Shown piece after piece: positions 1-5,225 of a DNA stretch of 16,103 bases (its first letter is position 1; each line of letters starts with the position of its first letter). The DNA comes from Actinomycetota bacterium. GTDB lineage: Bacteria > Actinomycetota > Thermoleophilia > Gaiellales > Gaiellaceae. The position numbers and the translations under genes are program-made. A model generated the notes under the pieces. That model worked only from the letters and a program-made list of their open reading frames with translations, did no database searches and was not told the origin of the DNA. The stretch covers positions 1 to 16,103 of the forward strand of contig JACDAS010000033.1 in assembly GCA_013695295.1 (NCBI GenBank). Reading direction: 5' to 3'.

Positions 1-73
1 CGGAGCGAGCACCCGCGGGAGCGGCGAGCATCAGGCCCAGGGAGAGCGCGAGCAGAAGCGGTCCAGATCTCAT
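1..73 (-). CDS. N-terminus of an exported protein (signal peptide only, runs off the left edge)
   Basis: Reading leftwards from an ATG at 73-71 gives MRSGPLLLALSLGLML followed by AAPAGARS before the window ends. This is a textbook Sec signal peptide: a short positive start (R2), a hydrophobic core of about 13 residues, and an A-x-A type cleavage site (AGA, about residues 20-22). A strong Shine-Dalgarno GGAGG lies at 85-81, seven bases before the ATG, which fixes the start. The gene begins 40 bp after the formate dehydrogenase stop on the same strand, so the two may be co-transcribed. Nothing of the mature protein is visible, so its function is unknown. Confidence 0.7.
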   Translation of the reverse strand, partial: MRSGPLLLALSLGLMLAAPAGARS

Positions 74-113
74 CAGAAAGCCTCCGTGTCGGTCGTTTGC
101 GAGCCGCGCGACT

Positions 114-1316
114 CTAGCTCGCGCTGAAGCGCGCCGCCTCCGCCGACCCGCCGGTGGCGTCGCCGGGGCTGTAGGCGTGCGCGCCAGCGCCGGCAAGCCT
201 GCCGCCGTCGACGATCAGGTACTCCTCGCGGATCGGGCGGCCGTCGAGGAAGCACTCCAGGATCTCCCGTGTGCCGGCGGCGTAGCGAGCCTGGGCAGAG
301 AGGCTGGTGCCGGAGACGTGTGGGGTCATGCCGTGGTGAGGCATCGTCCGCCAGGGGTGGTCTCGCGGGGCCGGCTGCGGGAACCAGACATCGCCGGCGT
401 AGCCGGCGAGCTGGCCGCTCTCGAGCGCGCGGGCGACGGCGTCGCGGTCGCAGATCTTGCCCCGGGCCGTGTTGACGAGGTAGGCGCCTCGCTTCATCCG
501 GCCGATGAGCCGCTCGTCGAAGAGGTGCTCGGTCTCGGGATGGAGCGGCGCATTGATCGTGACCACGTCGCAGACCTCGACCAGCTCCTCCGCGGTCGGG
601 TGAAAGGTGACGCCGAGCTCCCGCTCCTCCGCCTCCGGCAGGCGGTGGCGGTCCGTGTAGTGCAGGCCGACCTCGAACGGCTTCAGCCGCCGGAGCACGG
701 CCGAGCCGATCCGGCCCGCGGCGACCGTGCCGACCTGCATCCCCTCCAGGTCGTAGGAGCGGCTGACGCAGTCGGCGATGTTCCAGCCTCCCTCGCGCAC
801 GACCTGATGCGAGGGCAGGTAGTTGCGAACGAGCGCCAGGATCATCATCACGACGTGCTCGGAGACGCTGATGCTGTTCGAGTAGGTCACCTCGGCAACG
901 GTGATCCCCCGCTCGATCGCCGCCTGCAGGTCGACGTGGTCGGAGCCGATCCCCGCTGTGATCGCGAGCTTCAACTTCGGCGCCTGCGCGATCCGCTCGG
1001 CGGTCAGGTAGGCCGGCCAGAAGGGCTGCGAGATCACGACCTCTGCCTCCGGCAGCTCCCGCTCGAATTGAGAGCCGGGGCCGTCCTTGTCGGAGGTGAC
1101 GATCAGCCTGTGGCCGCGCTGCTCCAGGAAGCTCCGCAGGCCGAGCTCGCCCGAGACGCAGCCGAGGAGCTCTCCGGGCCTGAAGTCGAGCCGCTCGGGC
1201 GAAGGAGTCGTCTGCCCGCCCGGGTAGCGGTCGATCTGCGGGACGTCGTCTCGCGGGTAGGGCGGCGGATACCCCTCGGCGGGGTCGTCGTAGAGGACGC
1301 AGAGGACGTTGGCCAT
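114..1316 (-). CDS. fdh: NAD-dependent formate dehydrogenase
   Basis: This 400-residue enzyme oxidises formate to CO2 with reduction of NAD+ in the cytoplasm (EC 1.17.1.9, D-2-hydroxyacid dehydrogenase superfamily). It aligns from memory almost without gaps, one residue shifted, with the Pseudomonas sp. 101 enzyme. Visible signatures are QPFWPAYLTAERI (97-109), TAGIGSDHVDL (120-130), the dinucleotide loop VGTVAAGRIG (195-204), NTARGKICDRDAV (282-294), GDVWFPQPAPRDHPWRTMP (308-326) and MTPHVSGTSL (330-339). Expected active-site residues are all present: I123, N147, R285, D309, Q314 and H333. D222 after the second beta strand fits NAD rather than NADP. The start matches the family N-terminus; a GGAG lies only two bases upstream, which is closer than usual. 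Two cysteines of the Pseudomonas enzyme are replaced here (S146, A256). It probably supplies NADH from C1 units. Confidence 0.96.
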   Translation of the reverse strand: MANVLCVLYDDPAEGYPPPYPRDDVPQIDRYPGGQTTPSPERLDFRPGELLGCVSGELGLRSFLEQRGHRLIVTSDKDGPGSQFERELPEAEVVISQPFWPAYLTAERIAQAPKLKLAITAGIGSDHVDLQAAIERGITVAEVTYSNSISVSEHVVMMILALVRNYLPSHQVVREGGWNIADCVSRSYDLEGMQVGTVAAGRIGSAVLRRLKPFEVGLHYTDRHRLPEAEERELGVTFHPTAEELVEVCDVVTINAPLHPETEHLFDERLIGRMKRGAYLVNTARGKICDRDAVARALESGQLAGYAGDVWFPQPAPRDHPWRTMPHHGMTPHVSGTSLSAQARYAAGTREILECFLDGRPIREEYLIVDGGRLAGAGAHAYSPGDATGGSAEAARFSAS

Positions 1317-1384
1317 CGCTCCAGTGAGCCTAGATGCTCGGGGGCGAATGTGGCGCGATCCTCGGCGATTCCGAGGCCGCTCTC

Positions 1385-1441
1385 AAGGCCTCCTTCCTCC
1401 GAGGTACCTCTGAAAGGCCTCCTCCTCCGAGGTACCTCTGA
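1385..1441. repeat. Tandem pair of ~28-bp repeats containing GAGGTACCTC
   Basis: Two adjacent copies, 1385-1413 (29 bp) and 1414-1441 (28 bp), differ only by one missing T. Each starts AAGGCCTCC and ends GAGGTACCTCTGA. The 10-bp perfect palindrome GAGGTACCTC lies at 1401-1410 and 1429-1438 and recurs at 3725-3734 beside the transposase. The block sits between the divergent formate dehydrogenase and hydratase genes and shows no credible coding sequence. Confidence 0.85.
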
Positions 1442-1466
1442 CACACCTCCGAGGCGTGTCAGAGGT
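1434..1466. repeat. REP-like imperfect palindrome, copy 1
   Basis: Outer arms ACCTCTGACAC (1434-1444) and GTGTCAGAGGT (1456-1466) are perfect inverted repeats of 11 bp. Inside them CCTC and GAGG (1446-1449, 1451-1454) can extend the stem after one mismatch. The same arms with a nearly identical centre recur at 3697-3729, just upstream of a REP-associated transposase. This is the shape expected of a REP element (a short extragenic palindrome). It could also fold in RNA, but no T-run follows, so a terminator is less likely. Confidence 0.75.
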
Positions 1467-1507
1467 GGGACGGGCCCGCCACGTCAGAGGCGGGACGGGC
1501 CCGCCAC
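1458..1507. repeat. Two tandem 25-bp GC-rich repeats
   Basis: 1458-1482 and 1483-1507 are adjacent copies that differ at one base (T at 1466 against C at 1491). Each begins GTCAGAGG and ends GGGCCCGCCAC. The first copy starts inside the right arm of the palindrome at 1434-1466, so the repeat units overlap and form a mosaic. Each unit can form a small hairpin (for example GGCGGG with CCCGCC in the second). About 110 bp remain between the array and the hydratase start, in which I see only its ribosome binding site. Confidence 0.85.
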
Positions 1508-1605
1508 GCGGCAAAGCGTGAAGGTTGGCGGCTCAAGCAATCTGCGTGGGGCGGCCAGGAAGGCACCGAGGCTCGCGCCGTGCGAGGATCGGGCGAACCG
1601 ACACG

Positions 1606-1610
1606 GGAGG
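1606..1610 (+). promoter_or_regulatory. Ribosome binding site of the MaoC-like hydratase
   Basis: GGAGG at 1606-1610 sits six bases before the ATG at 1617. It fixes the start of a gene whose reading frame stays open far upstream, antisense to the formate dehydrogenase. Confidence 0.8.
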
Positions 1611-1616
1611 GCGCGC

Positions 1617-2069
1617 ATGGTGGCACAGCTGACGACTGCCGAGCTCGAAGGCACGGCCGAGCGCGAGCTCGGCGCGAGCGAGTGGTGGCAGGTGGAGCAG
1701 CGGCACATCGACCTCTTCGCCGAAGCGACCGGCGACCACCAGTGGATCCACGTCGACCCCGAGCGCGCGGCGAAGGGGCCCTTCGGCGGCACGATCGCGC
1801 ACGGCTACCTCTCGCTCTCGCTCCTGCCCGCCCTCCTCGACGACCTAATCGACGTGCCCGACGCGAGGATCGGCATCAACTACGGCATCGACCGGATCCG
1901 ATTCACCTCGCCGGTGCCCTCCGGCTCGCGCGTGCGGGTGAAGGCGAAGCTGCTCTCGGGCGAGCGGAAGGGCGAGGGCGTCCTCTACAAGGTCGGCGTG
2001 GAGGTCGAGATCGAGGGCGCGGAGCGCCCGGCCCTGGTCGGCGAGGTCCTCTACCTCGCGATCCCGTGA
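1617..2069 (+). CDS. MaoC/NodN-family (R)-specific enoyl-CoA hydratase
   Basis: This 150-residue single hotdog domain should hydrate trans-2-enoyl-CoA to (R)-3-hydroxyacyl-CoA, or run the reverse dehydration. The hydratase-2 motif is clear: FAEATGDHQWIHVDPERA (34-51) followed by FGGTIAHGYLSLSLLP (56-71). D40 and H45 are the expected catalytic pair; these numbers match what I recall for Mycobacterium tuberculosis Rv0130 (HtdZ), a protein of nearly the same length. The ATG is chosen because GGAGG lies six bases upstream and the family N-terminus fits. The stop overlaps the GTG start of the next gene by four bases (GTGA), so the two are probably translationally coupled. The acyl chain preference cannot be inferred. 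Confidence 0.93.
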   Translation: MVAQLTTAELEGTAERELGASEWWQVEQRHIDLFAEATGDHQWIHVDPERAAKGPFGGTIAHGYLSLSLLPALLDDLIDVPDARIGINYGIDRIRFTSPVPSGSRVRVKAKLLSGERKGEGVLYKVGVEVEIEGAERPALVGEVLYLAIP

Positions 2070-3070
2070 TCGGCCAACAGATCGTCCTTGCGGCCCGGCC
2101 CGAGGGGGAGCCGAAGGAGTCCGACTTCGCGCTGGTCGAGACGGAGGTTCCGACCCCCGGCCCCGGCGAGATCCTCGTCCGCGCGCTCTACGTCTCGGTC
2201 GATCCCTACCAGCGAGGCCGCATGAGCGAGGCGAGGTCCTACGCGAAGTCGGTCGCACTCGGCGAGGTGATGACCTCGCAGACCGTCGGCGAGGTGATCG
2301 AGTCGGACGACGATCGCTTCGCTCCCGGCGACGTCGTCGTCGGACAGCTCGGCTGGCAGGAGTACGCGGTCGCGCGCGGCAGCGCGCTCAGGCGCGTGCC
2401 GCCGTCGGTGCCGCCGACGCTTGCACTCGGCGTCCTGGGCGCGACCGGCCTCACCGCCTACTTCGGGCTCTTCGAGGTAGGCAGGCCCGTTCCGGGCGAC
2501 ACCGTCGTGGTCTCGGGCGCCGCCGGGGCGGTCGGGCAGGTCGTCGGGCAGCTGGCGCGTCTTGCCGGTTGCAGGACAGTCGGGATCGCGGGCGGGCCCG
2601 ACAAGCTCGCGGACCTGACCGGCGAGTACGGCTACGACGTCGGGATCGACTACAAGGCCGACGACGTGAACGGCGCGCTCAAGGCTGCCTGCCCGGACGG
2701 CGTCGACGTCTACTTCGACAATGTCGGCGGCGAGCTCTCGGATCTCGTCCTGCGCCGGCTCGCGCTGCACGCGCGGGTCGTCGTCTGCGGGCAGGTCTCG
2801 CAGTACAACAACCAGACGCCCGAGCTCGGCCCGCGACTCCTCGGGCTGCTGATCGTCCACCGCGCGAGGATCGAGGGTTTCCTCGTGACCGACTACGCGC
2901 CGCGGTTCGGCGAGGCAATCCCGCGGCTCGCCGCCTGGCTAGCCGCCGGGAAGCTCCGCTACCGGGAGGACGTGACGGATGGGCTCGAGAACGCGCCTCG
3001 CGCCTTCATCGGGATGCTCCGCGGCGAGAACCGCGGCAAGGCGCTGGTGAGGGTAGCCGAGCCCGGCTAG
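2066..3070 (+). CDS. Zinc-independent NADP-dependent MDR oxidoreductase (CurA/PTGR-like)
   Basis: This 334-residue medium-chain reductase would reduce the double bond of alpha,beta-unsaturated ketones or related enones with NADPH. The N-terminal GroES-like half contains LYVSVDPYQRGRM (41-53). The Rossmann half has VVVSGAAGAVGQVVGQLA (147-164), GIAGGPDK (173-180), the family motif DVYFDNVGGE (214-223) and GQVSQYN (242-248). No structural or catalytic zinc cysteine clusters are seen, as is normal for this subfamily (CurA curcumin reductase, prostaglandin reductase). The GTG start at 2066 overlaps the hydratase stop and there is no good Shine-Dalgarno, consistent with coupled translation. Its stop shares the palindrome CTAG (3067-3070) with the stop of the convergent transposase gene. 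The physiological substrate is unknown; the pairing with a hydratase suggests acyl or enone metabolism. Confidence 0.9.
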   Translation: MIGQQIVLAARPEGEPKESDFALVETEVPTPGPGEILVRALYVSVDPYQRGRMSEARSYAKSVALGEVMTSQTVGEVIESDDDRFAPGDVVVGQLGWQEYAVARGSALRRVPPSVPPTLALGVLGATGLTAYFGLFEVGRPVPGDTVVVSGAAGAVGQVVGQLARLAGCRTVGIAGGPDKLADLTGEYGYDVGIDYKADDVNGALKAACPDGVDVYFDNVGGELSDLVLRRLALHARVVVCGQVSQYNNQTPELGPRLLGLLIVHRARIEGFLVTDYAPRFGEAIPRLAAWLAAGKLRYREDVTDGLENAPRAFIGMLRGENRGKALVRVAEPG

Positions 3071-3633
3071 GCGGCCGCGAGGAGCCCGTCCAGCGACGCG
3101 CTCGGCGCACCGTCGGCTACGAAGCCGCGATAGAGCTCGACCGAGCCTCCGAACTGGTCGAGCAGCCACTGCGTCGCGAGGAAGCGTGGGACCCGGTGCA
3201 GCCCGACCGTCGCCCGGTAGCTGCTCCAGAGCCATTCGGAGGGATCCGCGCAGAGCCCCGCCCGGACCGGGTTCAGCACGACGTAGCGGGAGACCTCGAG
3301 CAGGTGGCTCTCCTTCTCGATCAGGAGCGCGTGGTAGCGGCGCTCGACGAGCGGGCCGCGACGGCCCTGTCGGCGGTTGAAGCCGCGGGCGTAGCGGCTG
3401 AGGAGCGTGCGCATCCCGGTCGCGAGCGTTGGCTCCGGCGTCTCGAGCAACAGGTGGACGTGGTTCGACATCAGGCAGTACGCATGACAGATCCAGCCGT
3501 GGTCGCGTACCTGGCGTGCCAGCAGCGCGAGGAACCGCTCACGGTCGGCGTCGTTGACGAACATCGGCTCGATCGCCCTCGAGGTGACGTGGTAGATCGC
3601 GCCGGGCGCCTCGACACGGAGTGGCCAGCCCAT
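3067..3633 (-). CDS. REP-associated tyrosine transposase (RAYT, Y1/HUH family)
   Basis: This single-domain nuclease of 188 residues (191 if the in-frame TTG at 3642 is used) belongs to the IS200/IS605-like Y1 transposases domesticated with REP palindromes. From the ATG start it shows the early strand AIYHVTSRA (12-20), the metal-binding HUH motif MSNHVHLLLE (55-64, histidines 58 and 60), and RRYHALLIE (98-106). RYVVLNPVRAGL follows (116-127), with Y117 the likely nucleophile that attaches to DNA. WLWSSYRA (135-142) is also typical of RAYTs. The domain looks complete. A GGAGG lies two bases before the ATG, so the start is uncertain by three codons. Two copies of one imperfect palindrome lie at 3697-3729 and 1434-1466 and are its probable substrate. 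There is no TnpB and no typical IS end. Such proteins probably spread REP sequences rather than themselves. Confidence 0.92.
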   Translation of the reverse strand: MGWPLRVEAPGAIYHVTSRAIEPMFVNDADRERFLALLARQVRDHGWICHAYCLMSNHVHLLLETPEPTLATGMRTLLSRYARGFNRRQGRRGPLVERRYHALLIEKESHLLEVSRYVVLNPVRAGLCADPSEWLWSSYRATVGLHRVPRFLATQWLLDQFGGSVELYRGFVADGAPSASLDGLLAAA

Positions 3634-3696
3634 GGCCTCCAAGGGTACGCCCGCTGGCGCCCCGGGCGAGTGCCGCCACTGCGCCGCCTTCGTGCC

Positions 3697-3729
3697 ACCT
3701 CTGACACACCTCGGAGACGTGTCAGAGGT
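3697..3729. repeat. REP-like imperfect palindrome, copy 2
   Basis: Arms ACCTCTGACAC (3697-3707) and GTGTCAGAGGT (3719-3729) are identical to those of the copy at 1434-1466. The centre differs slightly (ACCTCGGAGAC here against ACCTCCGAGGC). It begins 63 bp upstream of the transposase ATG, where RAYT genes usually carry REP copies, so it could be both substrate and part of the gene's promoter region. Confidence 0.8.
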
Positions 3730-3751
3730 ACCTCGGAGGAGTGTCAGAGGT
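3719..3751. repeat. Two GTGTCAGAGGT half-sites 22 bp apart around GAGGTACCTC
   Basis: GTGTCAGAGGT occurs at 3719-3729 and again at 3741-3751, joined by ACCTCGGAGGA. The dyad GAGGTACCTC spans 3725-3734. The second half-site lacks a partner arm downstream, so this is one full palindrome plus half a unit, as if copies had been joined and broken. Confidence 0.75.
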
Positions 3752-3825
3752 AGTTCGGAAGAGCGAAGCTGCCGGAACGCGCAGGGCCGTAGATCTCCGG
3801 TTCGGCGGCGACGCCGCTACGTCGG

Positions 3826-4005
3826 CTACCTGCGCGGACGGCCCTCGTCGTACGACTTCACGTAGTTCGGCGGGAAGTTCGCCTCCGAGCCCTGCGCTGC
3901 CATCGCATCCACGTTCTGCATCGGGTGCTCCCGGTTGGAGCCGTCCTCGCGCTCGAACGAGGACTTGCGGATCAGCTTCCGCAGCCGGCGAAGAAAAGAC
4001 GCCAC
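3826..4005 (-). CDS. Small hypothetical protein, 59 residues
   Basis: A GTG at 4005-4003 opens a 59-residue frame ending TAG at 3826. I do not recognise a family. The N-terminus is basic and amphipathic (MASFLRRLRKLIRKSSFERE); the middle is polar (HPMQNVDAMAAQGSEA) and the end is NFPPNYVKSYDEGRPRR. The composition is balanced (N, Y, F, D, E, M) and unlike the Arg/Pro/Gly-rich shadow frames around it, which is the main reason to call it real. An in-frame TGA just upstream leaves the GTG as the only start; the Shine-Dalgarno (GCAGAG) is weak. It follows no gene on its strand closely except the SDR 36 bp upstream, with which it may be co-transcribed. It has no transmembrane segment and could be a cytosolic or membrane-surface peptide. 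Function unknown. Confidence 0.6.
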   Translation of the reverse strand: MASFLRRLRKLIRKSSFEREDGSNREHPMQNVDAMAAQGSEANFPPNYVKSYDEGRPRR

Positions 4006-4041
4006 CTCTGCATCGTAGCTTCACGCACAAGCGCCAGCGGG

Positions 4042-4761
4042 CTAGCGTCCGCCGCTGACGTAGATCACCTGCCCGGCGACGAAGCTCGCGTCGTCGGAGC
4101 AGAGGAAAGCGACCACGGAGGCGATCTCCTCCGGCTGGCCGACGCGGCGCAGCGGCGTCGCTTCCGCGGCCGCCTGCGCGACCTGCTCGAAGTCGACCCC
4201 CAACCGTTCGGCGATCGCCTGCGTCATCTTCGTGACGACGAACCCGGGGGCGACGCAGTTGACGTTGATCCCGAATGGCCCCAACTCGATCGCGAGCGTC
4301 GCAGCCATCCCCTGGATCCCCGCCTTGGCCGCGGCGTAGTTCGTCTGGCCGCGATTGCCGCGCGCCGACGTCGACGAGATGAGGACGATCTTGCCCGACT
4401 TCTGCCCGACCATGGGTTTCTGCGCCGCCTGCACAGAGAGATAGGTGCCGCGCAGGTGGGTCGAGATGACCGAGTCCCAGTCGTCGTCGGAGAGCTTGTG
4501 GATCAGATTGTCCCGGGTGATCCCGGCGCAGGTGACGAGGATGTCGAGACTGCCGAGCTCCTCCACCGTCCGCCTCACGGCCGCCTCGACCTCGTCGCGC
4601 TTCGTCACGTCGCAGGAGATCTGCAGGGCGCCGGTCTCGCTCTCGAAGCCAAGGTCGGTGACGGCAACCCTCGCGCCCTCGGAGGCGAAGCGCTCCGCGG
4701 TCGCGGCGCCGATCCCGCGCCCGCCGCCCGTCACGAGCGCAACCTTTCCCTCGAACCTCAT
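4042..4761 (-). CDS. FabG-like short-chain dehydrogenase/reductase
   Basis: This 239-residue classical SDR would interconvert 3-oxoacyl and 3-hydroxyacyl thioesters, or a related alcohol/ketone pair. The cofactor loop is TGGGRGIG (11-18). D36 after the second strand favours NAD(H). The catalytic residues are S129, Y142 and K146 (the YAAAK run starts at Y142), and the C-terminal APGFVVTKMT and VSGGR match 3-oxoacyl-reductase relatives. Two positions are non-canonical: the NNAG motif reads TCAG (77-80), and the tetrad asparagine appears to be H102 in STHLRGTYL. I recall the His version from hydroxyacyl-CoA-type SDRs, so it is probably active. The ATG is separated by only 20 bp from the divergent thioesterase. 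The local lipid genes make an acyl-CoA substrate plausible, but the real one is unknown. Confidence 0.92.
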   Translation of the reverse strand: MRFEGKVALVTGGGRGIGAATAERFASEGARVAVTDLGFESETGALQISCDVTKRDEVEAAVRRTVEELGSLDILVTCAGITRDNLIHKLSDDDWDSVISTHLRGTYLSVQAAQKPMVGQKSGKIVLISSTSARGNRGQTNYAAAKAGIQGMAATLAIELGPFGINVNCVAPGFVVTKMTQAIAERLGVDFEQVAQAAAEATPLRRVGQPEEIASVVAFLCSDDASFVAGQVIYVSGGR

Positions 4762-4781
4762 GACGGCGTAGCGTATTCCGA

Positions 4782-5225
4782 ATGCACGAGAAGCGAATCG
4801 AGATCCGCTGGCGGGATCAGGACGGGTACGCGCACGTCAACCAGGCCGTCTACCAGACCTACGTCGAGGAGGCTGTCGACGATTGGCTCCGAGGGGTGCT
4901 CGGCATCGAGGAGGGCGAGGTCTGGCACTACGTCGCGGCCCGCTTCGCGATCGACTACCGCAGCGAGCTCCGCCTCTCCGACCGGATCGCGCTCGCGCGC
5001 TGCCGACCCGAGCGGATCGGCACCTCGAGCGTCACAGTGCGCACGGACGTCCATGCACCTGACGGGCGCCTGGTCGCGGAGGCCGAGTCGGTGCTCGTCG
5101 CGCGCGACCCTGAGACGGGCTCGTCGCGCCCGCTCGCCGAGGGCGAGCGCGCCGCCCTGCTGGCCTACCCAGCCGCCTCGACCCCCGACTCCTCGCGCAG
5201 CACCGCCTCCACGAGCCCTGGGTAG
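4782..5225 (+). CDS. 4-hydroxybenzoyl-CoA-thioesterase-like (YbgC/FadM-type) acyl-CoA thioesterase
   Basis: This 147-residue hotdog protein should hydrolyse an acyl-CoA thioester. Its signature is IRWRDQDGYAHVNQAVYQTY (8-27). D14 takes the place of the catalytic aspartate (D17 of the Pseudomonas 4-hydroxybenzoyl-CoA thioesterase). FAIDYRSELRLSDRIALA (55-72) is the central strand pair. The hotdog fold is finished near residue 127; the last ~20 residues (ASTPDSSRSTASTSPG) are low-complexity and lie over the antisense 3' end of the convergent dehydrogenase, an overlap of 61 bp. No Shine-Dalgarno is visible before the ATG, so leaderless translation or a different start is possible. The 20-bp gap to the divergent SDR implies that the two promoters intrude into each other's genes. 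Confidence 0.87.
   Translation: MHEKRIEIRWRDQDGYAHVNQAVYQTYVEEAVDDWLRGVLGIEEGEVWHYVAARFAIDYRSELRLSDRIALARCRPERIGTSSVTVRTDVHAPDGRLVAEAESVLVARDPETGSSRPLAEGERAALLAYPAASTPDSSRSTASTSPG

Noticed and set aside
1103..1444. Small protein beginning MSEVPRRRR, with similar frames near 3700
   Set aside because: These frames are translations of the GTCAGAGGTACCTC repeats and run antisense or out of frame to real genes; similar peptides arise wherever the repeat occurs.
1434..1466. Rho-independent terminator
   Set aside because: The stem is strong but no T-run follows on either strand, and the same sequence recurs beside the transposase, which favours a REP element.
1385..1507. CRISPR array
   Set aside because: The repeats are directly adjacent or overlapping, with no unique spacers, and no cas genes are nearby.
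177..1616. Very long plus-strand open frame covering the antisense of the formate dehydrogenase
   Set aside because: It is Arg/Ala/Asp-rich with no domain, it is the antisense of a clearly identified gene, and only its end (from 1617) matches a family.
3067..3751. Complete IS200/IS605 insertion sequence
   Set aside because: There is no TnpB and no matching left and right ends immediately flanking the gene; the RYVVLNPVRAGL motif and the palindromes fit the RAYT group better.
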